Part shown: positions 1 to 6,737 of the stretch, piece by piece | Layout of the letters: each line of letters opens with the position of its first letter | How positions within the stretch are numbered: position 1 is the first letter of the stretch | Origin: JOPF133 sp052144935 | GTDB taxonomy: Bacteria; Acidobacteriota; Terriglobia; Bryobacterales; Bryobacteraceae | NCBI GenBank assembly: GCA_052144935.1 | Contig: JBKQPR010000095.1 | Location: 1 to 25,902 of the forward strand | Direction: 5' to 3' | DNA length: 25,902 bases | Program-made: the position numbers and the translations under genes | Notes under the pieces: generated by a model | Told to the model about the DNA's origin: nothing | Database searches by the model: none | Seen by the model: the letters and a program-made list of their open reading frames with translations, nothing else

Positions 1-32
1 GCGAGGGATTCCAGGGATTTCGGCATCATCAT
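1..32 (-). CDS. Start of an unidentified leftward gene (partial)
   Basis: Only the first ten codons lie in the window, reading MMMPKSLESL, so the product cannot be named. Three ATG codons stand in tandem (starting at 32, 29 and 26). A consensus AGGAGG ribosome binding site at 46-41 sits 8 nt before the first, which makes 32 the likely start. A sigma70-like promoter lies just upstream. The gene is transcribed away from the toxin-antitoxin and oxidoreductase region. Confidence 0.55.
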   Translation of the reverse strand, partial: MMMPKSLESL

Positions 33-56
33 GAAGGTGGCCTCCTGCCCTAGCGT

Positions 57-84
57 AGTATATACGCAAGGATTAACGCCACAA
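57..84 (-). promoter_or_regulatory. Sigma70-like promoter for the leftward partial gene
   Basis: On the minus strand TTGTGG (84-79) is followed after 16 nt by TATACT (62-57). Transcription would start near 50, giving a leader of about 18 nt that includes the AGGAGG at 46-41. The -10 box is good; the -35 matches the consensus only in TTG. Confidence 0.4.
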
Positions 85-171
85 AAATAGGAATCCCGCC
101 GATCCTCACTTTTATGTCGCACACCCGTTCCGGAACCTTTACTAGACACTAGACGATAAAGTATGCTGTTT

Positions 172-392
172 TTGCCGTCTGCAAAATGGGCGCGCCCCAC
201 CCTCCCCGACTCCCGAGCCCCATTGCGGTACACTTCTGAGTGGTGAAACAGGTTATCCGCAAAGGACTTAAGGAGATTATCGTAGCCGAGATGCCCGACC
301 CCCTCCCGATCCCGCACCACCTGCTGGTTCGTCCCCTGTATTCCCTCATCAGCAGTGGGACGGAAACGGCCAGCATTCACCGCGACAGCCTG
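172..392 (+). repeat. Direct repeat copy 1: leader plus 5' end of the oxidoreductase gene
   Basis: This 221-bp stretch is about 95% identical by eye to 1372-1591. It holds about 68 bp of leader, including the palindrome GGGCGCGCCC, followed by the first 51 codons of the gene that is intact at 1439. Homology stops abruptly after the codons for RDSL. The copies differ by one net indel in the leader and about seven substitutions in the coding part, four of which change amino acids. Confidence 0.93.
240..392 (+). pseudogene. Truncated 5' fragment of the bi-domain oxidoreductase gene
   Basis: The frame opens with GTGGTG and gives 51 residues that match the start of the intact protein at 1439-3646, with four differences (K/R, E/G, A/D, M/V at residues 11, 12, 16 and 18). 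After residue 51 it runs into unrelated low-complexity sequence and stops at 524. No nucleotide-binding motif is present, so it cannot be functional. It is a duplicated gene head left upstream of the toxin-antitoxin pair, and it may still carry a working promoter. Confidence 0.88.
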
Positions 393-520
393 GAAAACGG
401 ACTTGCGGAAGCGGGGGCGAGGGTTTGCGCTGAAATGAGGCCGGCACCGGCGGGGCAGCGGAGGCAGGGGATAAGAAGGGGCTGGAGCCGGTTGACACCC
501 CTGTATTCCTCCCCCAGCCA

Positions 521-548
521 TTGACATATTCTGACAGTCAGATAATCT
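521..548 (+). promoter_or_regulatory. Promoter with embedded palindrome for the antitoxin-toxin pair
   Basis: A consensus -35 TTGACA (521-526) is followed after 16 nt by TAATCT (543-548). The perfect palindrome TCTGACAGTCAGA (530-542) fills the spacer, where a bound AbrB-type antitoxin could block RNA polymerase. The ATG of the antitoxin lies at 556, about where transcription should begin, so the mRNA may be leaderless. Autorepression is inferred from the usual behaviour of such antitoxins. Confidence 0.6.
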
Positions 549-555
549 GAAGAGT

Positions 556-870
556 ATGGGAGGAAAATCAACCACAACCCAGGAGCGGATCGGTCGCGTT
601 GGCCAGCGGCGCCAGGTGGTCATTCCGCGGGAGATGCTCAAAAACCTCAACATCCAGGAGGGGGATTATGTCGCGTTCGCTCAGAAGGAAAATGGCGTGC
701 TCATTCAGCCGCGGCGCGTAGTTGATCCCGATGATGTCCTCACCCCCGAAGAGAGCGCTCTCGTCAAGAAGGCCGAACGAGAGATGCGCGCGGGAAAGTT
801 CGTCACGCTCGCCCAACTCCGACATGACCTGGATCGTCCACATCCACGACGGCGCCGCAAAACAGCTTGA
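556..870 (+). CDS. AbrB/MazE-type (SpoVT-AbrB fold) antitoxin
   Basis: The 104-aa protein has an N-terminal swapped-hairpin DNA-binding domain at about residues 12-54. It shows the family pattern GRVGQRRQVVIPREML, then LNIQEGDYVAF and a closing strand GVLIQPR. The charged C-terminal half (about 60-104) would hold the toxin. The gene overlaps the downstream RelE/ParE-type gene by 47 nt, which is typical of antitoxin-toxin pairs and implies translational coupling. It probably represses its own promoter through the palindrome at 530-542. AbrB-type antitoxins are more often paired with MazF or PIN toxins, so pairing with a RelE-type toxin is the less common arrangement. The family call is firm; the toxin-antitoxin role is inferred from context. 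Confidence 0.85.
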   Translation: MGGKSTTTQERIGRVGQRRQVVIPREMLKNLNIQEGDYVAFAQKENGVLIQPRRVVDPDDVLTPEESALVKKAEREMRAGKFVTLAQLRHDLDRPHPRRRRKTA

Positions 871-1090
871 AGCGATACCGCCCGACCGGCGAAAACGCGT
901 CCTGGACGATATCGCTGCGTTCGAAAAAGACCCCTTCAGCGGCCTCGTGAAGCCGCTCAAAGGGAAGGACCATAAAGGCCACTACCGCAAGGTATCCGGC
1001 CGGTACCGCATTATTTTCAAGCCCATTCATCCGACGAACACGGTGGATGTGCTCGCCGTTCTTCTCCGCAACGAGAAAACCTACCGATGA
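824..1090 (+). CDS. RelE/ParE-superfamily toxin
   Basis: The 88-aa product starts MTWIVHIHDGAAKQL and has the compact RelE/ParE layout: a first strand, two helices with AAKQLEAIPPDRRKRVLDDI, the PLKG loop, then the strands YRKVSGRYRIIF and VDVLAVLLRNEKTYR. Basic residues in the GRYRIIF strand fit a ribosome-dependent mRNase of the RelE type, but ParE-type gyrase poisoning cannot be excluded. The frame is open further upstream, to 722, but ATG 824 gives the standard family length and lies inside the antitoxin gene. No separate ribosome binding site is obvious, so translation probably depends on coupling to the antitoxin. Confidence 0.85.
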   Translation: MTWIVHIHDGAAKQLEAIPPDRRKRVLDDIAAFEKDPFSGLVKPLKGKDHKGHYRKVSGRYRIIFKPIHPTNTVDVLAVLLRNEKTYR

Positions 1091-1118
1091 CAATCATGAG
1101 CCACGAAGGAGGACCGTT

Positions 1119-1445
1119 TTGAAACTGGTTGCCGCACGGAATGAACTTGCCGAGCTGAAGCGCCGAATCTTGGAAGTAGAGGGAGAAGACAAACTCCAGA
1201 AGCTTGCCTGGGAAATATTAGACCGTGAACGCAGCAAGAATGCCGGAAAGGCTAGTGGACGCTCGCTCCCGATCTTGGCGGTGAAGCCGCCTATGCCCGA
1301 TTCCAGCCGGTCGGGGGAACTATCGTCGGAAGCGCCCAAACGTCGCCCCTGCGAGAATTCGTTTTCTTTGGTTGCCGTCTGGCAAATGGGCGCGCCCCTC
1401 CTCCCCGACTCCCGAGCCCCATTGCGGTACACTTCTGAGTGGTGA
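1119..1445 (+). CDS. Small coiled-coil-like ORF of unknown function, TTG start
   Basis: I do not recognise this product. A TTG at 1119 stands 6 nt after a perfect AAGGAGG (1106-1112), so translation is likely. The first ~45 residues are charged and helical, beginning MKLVAARNELAELKRRILEV, and resemble a short coiled coil. It follows the toxin stop by 28 nt and may be the third gene of that operon. From position 1372 the frame reads into repeat copy 2, so the last ~25 residues are leader sequence read as protein. It stops at 1445, just inside the oxidoreductase start. The original C-terminus was therefore probably lost when the repeat was formed. Confidence 0.45.
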   Translation: MKLVAARNELAELKRRILEVEGEDKLQKLAWEILDRERSKNAGKASGRSLPILAVKPPMPDSSRSGELSSEAPKRRPCENSFSLVAVWQMGAPLLPDSRAPLRYTSEW

Positions 1446-1591
1446 AACAGGTTATCCGCAAAGGACTTAGGGGGATTATCGTAGACGAGGTGCCCGACCC
1501 CCTCCCGATTCCGCACCACCTGCTCGTTCGTCCCCTGTATTCCCTCATCAGCAGTGGGACGGAAACCGCCAGCATTCACCGCGACAGCCTG
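1372..1591 (+). repeat. Direct repeat copy 2: leader plus 5' end of the intact oxidoreductase gene
   Basis: This is the partner of 172-392. It contains the same GC-rich leader, the palindrome GGGCGCGCCC and the first 51 codons, and then continues without a break into the intact gene. A short inverted repeat, TTGCC-GTCT-GGCAA, opens this copy and is degraded in copy 1. The 979 bp between the copies hold the toxin-antitoxin pair and the small ORF. Confidence 0.93.
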
Positions 1592-3646
1592 CTGAAAGAA
1601 GCCGCCGGCAACCCGTCGCAGCTTCGCAAAATCTGGGATGTGGCGGCCAAAACCGGCGTGCGGGCCACCTGGAACGAGGTGCGGGCCAAGTTCACCGAAT
1701 ACGCCGTGCTGGGGTATTCCGGCGCGGGCGTGGTGGCGGCGCGCCATTCCACCGTCACCGATCTGGAGATCGGCGAGCGCGTGGCCTACGGCGGCGAAGG
1801 CACGGGGCACGGCGAGACCATTTTGGTGGGCCGCCACCTGGCGGCGCGGGTGCCGCCGGCGGTGCCGTTTGAGCAGGCCTGCTTCGCTACGCTCGGCAGC
1901 ATCGCCATGAATGCGGCGCGCACCGCGCGCATCGAAATCGGCGACGTGGTCGCCGTAATCGGACTCGGCCTGGTGGGCCAGTTGGTGGCGCAACTGGTCC
2001 GTGTCCAGGGCGGCGTGGTGGTGGGAATCGACCTGAATCCGCAACGCGTGGACCTGGCCAAGGCGCTGGGCGCCGATCATGGCATCGCCGGAGGATCGGC
2101 CGCGGAAAGCGGCGTACCCCAGGTCCTGGCGCTCACTAACGGCCGCGGCGTGGATTGTGCCATTGTGGCGGCGGCTTCGAAATCCGCGGCGCCCGCGCAG
2201 CACGCTTTGCAACTCTGCCGCGACCGCGGCCGCATCGTGGTAGTGGGCGCGGTGGGAATGGAGTTTCCCTGGAACGACATGTATCTCAAGGAAATCCAGT
2301 TATATATGTCGCGCGCTTACGGGCCTGGCAGTTATGACGCCGCCTACGAGAAGCAGGGCCACGACTATCCCCTGCCCTACGTCCGCTGGACCGAAAATCG
2401 TAACATGGAGGAATTCCTGCGGCTGATCGCGGCCGGGCGTATCGACGTGCGGCCGCTGGTAACGCATGAGTTCGCCCTGGATGACGCGGCGCGGGCGTAC
2501 GACACGATTCTCGATCCCACCGCCGGGAGCCTGGCTGTCCTGCTGCGCTACCCGGCCGCGGCCGTGCCCGATCCGGTAGCGGCGTTCGCTCCGCGACGGA
2601 AAGTCGAGACTGCCGGGACCGACGCGCCGGCGCCCTCCAAGGCGCAACTGGAGGTGGCCCTGGTGGGCGCCGGCAATCTGGCGAAATGGGAGCATCTTCC
2701 GGTGCTCCGGAAACTGCCGGGAGTCGCCCTGCGGGCGATCTATTCCGCGGCGGGAGTGCGCGGCAAGAGCTATGCCCTGCGCTTCGGCGCGGCCTACTGC
2801 ACCACGGACTACGCGGAAATCTTGCAGGACCCGCTGGTGGACATGGTGCTGATCGCCAGCCGCAACCAGCAGCACGCCGCGCAGGCTCTGGCGGCCCTCG
2901 GCGCCGGCAAGCACGTCTTCGTGGAAAAGCCCCTGGCGCTCACCTTGGAGGAATGCCGCGACCTGTGCCAGGCCGTCGAGCGCAGCGGGAAACAACTGGC
3001 GGTGGGCTTCAACCGGCGGTTTGCGCCCTACTATCGCGAATTGAAGGCCAGCCTGGCGCGGCGCACCGGACCGGCCGTGGTGCAGTGCCGCATGAATTCG
3101 CCCGGCATTGCGGGCTCGTACTGGATGGCGGACCCCTCGGCAGGCGGCGCGATTCTGGGAGAAGCCTGCCACTTTGTGGACCTGATGTACTGGCTGCTGA
3201 ACTCGGAACCGATCGGCGTCTCGGCGTATTCGCTGCCCACGGGCAAAGCCGATCCGATCGGAGAAAATAACCTGGTGGCGAGCTTCCGTTTCGCCGATGG
3301 CTCGATCGGCAACCTGACTTACTGCACGGTTGGCAGCAAGACCTCGGGCGGTGAGCGGGTCGAGGTGTTCGCCCAGGGCGTGGGCGCCGCCACCGAGGAT
3401 TTCCGGCGCGTCAGCGTGCAAGGGGCCTTCGTGAAGAAGCACTCGCGCCTGTGGCCCGAGAAGGGTTACGCGCAGCAGATGGCCTCCTTCGTCGAGAGCA
3501 TCCGGCAGGGACGGACCGCCGAAGTAACGGTCTACGATGGCGCCCGGGCAACCATCGGGTGCCTGGCGATGTTGCAATCGGCGCGTGAGGAACGGGCCGT
3601 GGCCATAGGCTTGAGCGTGCTGGGGACCGCGGAAGAGCGCGCCTGA
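1439..3646 (+). CDS. Bi-domain oxidoreductase: MDR dehydrogenase fused to Gfo/Idh/MocA domain
   Basis: The 735-aa protein joins two NAD(P)-binding enzymes. Residues 1 to ~370 are a medium-chain (zinc-type alcohol dehydrogenase-like) dehydrogenase with the nucleotide loop GLGLVGQ at 175-181. Residues ~403-735 are a Gfo/Idh/MocA sugar oxidoreductase with VALVGAGNLAKW at 406-417, the EKP motif at 496-498 and the GEACHFVDLMYW segment that carries the usual catalytic His (578). Fusions of this kind are common in bacterial exopolysaccharide and O-antigen loci, where they probably oxidise or epimerise sugar intermediates; the substrate is unknown. The start is GTG at 1439 or the adjacent GTG at 1442. 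No ribosome binding site is visible and a weak -10 (TACACT, 1428-1433) lies just upstream. The gene converges on the FkbH-like gene with a 7-nt gap. Confidence 0.9.
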   Translation: MVKQVIRKGLRGIIVDEVPDPLPIPHHLLVRPLYSLISSGTETASIHRDSLLKEAAGNPSQLRKIWDVAAKTGVRATWNEVRAKFTEYAVLGYSGAGVVAARHSTVTDLEIGERVAYGGEGTGHGETILVGRHLAARVPPAVPFEQACFATLGSIAMNAARTARIEIGDVVAVIGLGLVGQLVAQLVRVQGGVVVGIDLNPQRVDLAKALGADHGIAGGSAAESGVPQVLALTNGRGVDCAIVAAASKSAAPAQHALQLCRDRGRIVVVGAVGMEFPWNDMYLKEIQLYMSRAYGPGSYDAAYEKQGHDYPLPYVRWTENRNMEEFLRLIAAGRIDVRPLVTHEFALDDAARAYDTILDPTAGSLAVLLRYPAAAVPDPVAAFAPRRKVETAGTDAPAPSKAQLEVALVGAGNLAKWEHLPVLRKLPGVALRAIYSAAGVRGKSYALRFGAAYCTTDYAEILQDPLVDMVLIASRNQQHAAQALAALGAGKHVFVEKPLALTLEECRDLCQAVERSGKQLAVGFNRRFAPYYRELKASLARRTGPAVVQCRMNSPGIAGSYWMADPSAGGAILGEACHFVDLMYWLLNSEPIGVSAYSLPTGKADPIGENNLVASFRFADGSIGNLTYCTVGSKTSGGERVEVFAQGVGAATEDFRRVSVQGAFVKKHSRLWPEKGYAQQMASFVESIRQGRTAEVTVYDGARATIGCLAMLQSAREERAVAIGLSVLGTAEERA

Positions 3647-3653
3647 CCGCCCT

Positions 3654-5558
3654 TCAAAACTGTGCCATGCGAATCCACTCCGGGCAGCGCAGCTCCGCGC
3701 GCGAAAGGTCCAGTCTCCACAACTGGCCGCCATCGCGCTCCTCAGCCAATTCGAAGCCGTGGCGGGCGTAGAAATCCCTGGCCGGCGCATTCTTTTTGGT
3801 GGGGAGAAACCAGCCCTCCAGCCGCGTGGCGCCTCGAGTGCGCGCTTCCGCGGCCACCTGCGCCACGAGCGCCGTCTCCACGGTCCGGCCGATCACCCGG
3901 CAACTGAGCAGGAAGGTGTCGATCTCGCAAACGGCCCCCGCATCGCAGACGGCCCCCACATCGCGCAGGATCGCCAGTCCGACCAGGCCGTTATCGGCAT
4001 AGCGGTCCCGCACCTTCAGCGAAAGGACCCGCCAGCCGGGGCAGTTCATGATTTCGGCGATCTGCTGTTCCGTGTACCGCCGCGTGGTCAGGTTGAACTG
4101 GTTGGTCTTCTGGGTGAGCTGCGCCGCGCGAGCCAACGTGAGCGCATTCACCGGCTGGATTTCGGCTTCCTGTTCCAGCGAGCGGTAGAACTCCTCCGGG
4201 GAGGAGACCGCCTGCTCCAAAGCGGCGCGTTCCCGTCCCGCGGCGTAATATTGGTTGCGCTGCCGATCCTCTTCCGAGAGCGCCAGGCGTTCGAAGATGG
4301 GCGCGTCGCGCACGGCCTGCGCGTAGCGCATGGGATCGTCCGGCAGTGCCAGCACCATCGCTTCGGGGGCTTCCCTCCGCACGTGCTCCCGCTCCACCGG
4401 GTTGTCGTCGAGGAAGGCCAGCGCGTCCAGCCCGATGTTCAGCTCCGCGGCGATCTCCCGCAGGCTGCGCGCTTTGTCCTGCCAGTTGATTCGCATGGCG
4501 GCGAAGTGCCGGGGGCGCAGCAACATGCCGGGATGGCTTTCGAGCGCCGCCAGGGCCTCCTCGGGGTTGTTCTTGCTGCACACGGCCAGCAGGATTCCGC
4601 GCTGCGACAGGTCCAGCAAGGCCCGCTGCAACTCGCGGTAGGCCGCCCCCGGATACTCGCTGCCCACCTGAATGCCGGCCATGCCGTCCTCGCCGATCAC
4701 CCCGCCCCATAAAGTGTTGTCGAGATCCACCGCCACGGCTTTGGCCACCTTGCCGGTCAGCGGATGGAGGAAGCGCATCCACTCGCGCGTGAGACGGATC
4801 AGGCTGGCGGCGGCCAGAGGCAACCGCACCGAAAGCCATTTGCGTTCGTCGGCCCACTGCTCCCGGCCATAACGCGCCACCAGGCCGTCGTAATCGAGAA
4901 TATAAACGCCGGGGTTGTCGTGCGCCAGCCGGCGCAGGTTCCGGTTGATGGAGTAGATGGCGGCCGTTTGACCGTCCTCCGACTGGCTATCGAATACGCC
5001 CAGCGCCGGAGACATGGGCGCTTCCAACGAATGAATTACCAGGTTGGCCTGCGAGTGGCTGCGCAACGCCCGAATCCAGCCTGCGAATTGCCCCGTTACC
5101 CGCTCCACAACGCGGTCCGCCACGCCGTCCCCGTGGGGTCGGTCGAGGCCCGCGAAGCCGTTCCACAATTCCGGCGCCAGATCGCGCGTTTGCACCGCCA
5201 GGATCGCGGTTTGAGGGTCGAAAGCATACAGCGAACTGCCGGCATCCACAAACTCCTGCGCGTAGGTATTGAATTCCCCCACGTGGACCGTGAGATCGAT
5301 TCCGGCCGTGAAGGCGGCGGCGCGAAGCAGCGGGACCAGAGGTTCCACGGTAAACGACCGGAGGATCGCGCAGCGATAGGGCGCCAGATCGAGATGAGGG
5401 CGCATTCTCTCGAAGCAGGCCACCACGAAGTTGGCGGTAGCGGATCCGGCCTCCCGCTCCCAGAGCGACTGCGCCATGCGGGCAGCCTTTCGCCATTCGC
5501 CGCCGTCCATGGCCAGCTCGATTTCGGTTCGCACCTCCGTCACGCCCATCGAAGGCAT
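3654..5558 (-). CDS. FkbH-like HAD-IIIC protein with C-terminal GNAT-like domain
   Basis: The 634-aa protein has three parts. Residues 1 to ~260 form an N-terminal SGNH-like region. Residues ~270-400 are a HAD-IIIC domain with motif I AVDLDNTLWGG (276-286), motif II in LLAVCSKN (323-330) and motif IV FLDDNPVER (382-390). Residues ~480-620 are a GNAT-like acyltransferase region, preceded by the family signature NQFNLTTRRYT (486-496). FkbH proteins are known to dephosphorylate 1,3-bisphosphoglycerate and load the glyceryl unit on an acyl carrier protein. In polysaccharide loci homologues probably supply a glyceryl or acyl substituent. No carrier protein is visible here. A short tandem duplication gives GAVCDAGAVC at about residues 535-544. 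It lies 57 nt downstream of the recombinase gene on the same strand. Confidence 0.87.
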   Translation of the reverse strand: MPSMGVTEVRTEIELAMDGGEWRKAARMAQSLWEREAGSATANFVVACFERMRPHLDLAPYRCAILRSFTVEPLVPLLRAAAFTAGIDLTVHVGEFNTYAQEFVDAGSSLYAFDPQTAILAVQTRDLAPELWNGFAGLDRPHGDGVADRVVERVTGQFAGWIRALRSHSQANLVIHSLEAPMSPALGVFDSQSEDGQTAAIYSINRNLRRLAHDNPGVYILDYDGLVARYGREQWADERKWLSVRLPLAAASLIRLTREWMRFLHPLTGKVAKAVAVDLDNTLWGGVIGEDGMAGIQVGSEYPGAAYRELQRALLDLSQRGILLAVCSKNNPEEALAALESHPGMLLRPRHFAAMRINWQDKARSLREIAAELNIGLDALAFLDDNPVEREHVRREAPEAMVLALPDDPMRYAQAVRDAPIFERLALSEEDRQRNQYYAAGRERAALEQAVSSPEEFYRSLEQEAEIQPVNALTLARAAQLTQKTNQFNLTTRRYTEQQIAEIMNCPGWRVLSLKVRDRYADNGLVGLAILRDVGAVCDAGAVCEIDTFLLSCRVIGRTVETALVAQVAAEARTRGATRLEGWFLPTKKNAPARDFYARHGFELAEERDGGQLWRLDLSRAELRCPEWIRMAQF

Positions 5559-5615
5559 TATGCCAATTCGGCCGCGCGGGCCGCAGCACCGGTTCTCACG
5601 GACCTCCGGCCCCCC

Positions 5616-6587
5616 TCACAGACCCAGCTTCGTGGCGGCGTTATCGCGGAACAGTCCGCGCCCACGAATGTACTTGCGCAGGGTTTCGAGCGAGCGGTGA
5701 CCGGTCTGGCGCATGATGTCGAACTCGCGCGCTCCGTTCATATAGGCTTGCGTGCAAAAGCCGGCCCGCAGACTGTGCCCGGCATAGAGTTTCGGATCCA
5801 GGCCCGCCGCCATCGCCGCCCGCTTCACGATCTGCCCGATCGAGTCCTTGTGGAGCGGGCGCGCGTTCACGTGCGCATGCCTGTCGATGCGCCGGAACAG
5901 GGGCCCGCCCTGCAATCCGGCGGCTTCGATCCAGGCGCGGCAAGCGCGCACGGGACACGTGCCGGGGTCCGATCCATAGGGAATGGCCACTTCCCTTCCC
6001 CGTGCTTCCTGATCCGTTTTGGATCGTGAGACCCGCACCACCAGTCCTTCCTTGGTTTCCCGGAGCTCGCGGGTTTCGAGAAGAGCCAACTCCGAGCGCC
6101 GGAATGCGCCGGCGAAGCCGAGGAGCAAAATGGCCCGGTCGCGGGCGCCGATCAGGCCGCCAGGAAGAGCGGCCACCATGTCGCGTAGATCTTCTGTAAG
6201 TAATGGCTGTTTGGCTGCCTGCTCGGTTCCGTGAACGCGGCGGATTCCTTTGAGCGTCTCGCCCACCACCAGGTTGTCGGGCACAGCCGGCGCGGGGTGG
6301 CCGGCGGCGCGATGGACCTTGTTGATAGAAGTCAGCCGCCGGTTCAGCGTCCCCGGCCGGAGGCTCCTGCTCGATTCGCTAAGGTAGAGCGCCACCGTCT
6401 CGGGCACGGCCGGAAGGGCGCAGACGCCTTTCACCTGGCACCAATCCAAAAAATGCCGCCAATCCGCCTGGTATGCCCGCAAGGTGGCGGGGGCCTTAGC
6501 GGCGTGAATATACGCCTGGGCCTCGCCGGCCAGGTGCGCCAAGCTCGCCGCAACCGCGGCAGGATGCTTCAAAGCTGCTTCTGACAA
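5616..6587 (-). CDS. Tyrosine recombinase / site-specific integrase
   Basis: The 323-aa protein has an N-terminal SAM-like core-binding domain (about 15-110) and a C-terminal catalytic domain with all active-site residues: Arg 163 in AFRRSE, Lys 190 in SRSKTDQ, His 271 and Arg 274 in HSLR, His 297 in GHRS, and the nucleophile Tyr 306 in RKYIRG. It therefore looks functional. The frame opens at a TTG (6587); an internal start is possible. Length and order match the phage/plasmid integrase family, XerC/D-like. It sits alone between polysaccharide genes, with no recognisable phage or cassette genes beside it, and I could not find paired attachment sites. It may be the surviving gene of an integrated island that includes part of this window. 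Confidence 0.92.
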   Translation of the reverse strand: MSEAALKHPAAVAASLAHLAGEAQAYIHAAKAPATLRAYQADWRHFLDWCQVKGVCALPAVPETVALYLSESSRSLRPGTLNRRLTSINKVHRAAGHPAPAVPDNLVVGETLKGIRRVHGTEQAAKQPLLTEDLRDMVAALPGGLIGARDRAILLLGFAGAFRRSELALLETRELRETKEGLVVRVSRSKTDQEARGREVAIPYGSDPGTCPVRACRAWIEAAGLQGGPLFRRIDRHAHVNARPLHKDSIGQIVKRAAMAAGLDPKLYAGHSLRAGFCTQAYMNGAREFDIMRQTGHRSLETLRKYIRGRGLFRDNAATKLGL

Positions 6588-6737
6588 ACTTCAGGTTACC
6601 GCAATCCGGAATGCCCCCGTCCCCCCAGGACCGGTCCCCCTATGTCAGTGGGACAATCGCCGCCGAACTTCGGGTGTCCCGGCTCGACCCGACCGGTTTG
6701 TGACGGTCTGAACGGAAATTGCGCTAAAGCGAATGTG

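Noticed and set aside
1094..2212. 372-aa minus-strand open frame opposite the oxidoreductase gene
   Set aside because: It is an Arg/His-rich translation with no family motifs, antisense to a clearly conserved gene; a shadow of high-GC codon bias.
2300..3790. 496-aa minus-strand open frame
   Set aside because: Antisense to the Gfo/Idh/MocA half of the oxidoreductase and low-complexity, with no ribosome binding site.
4764..6029. 421-aa plus-strand open frame
   Set aside because: It lies opposite the FkbH-like and integrase genes, whose motifs are intact, and shows no recognisable domain.
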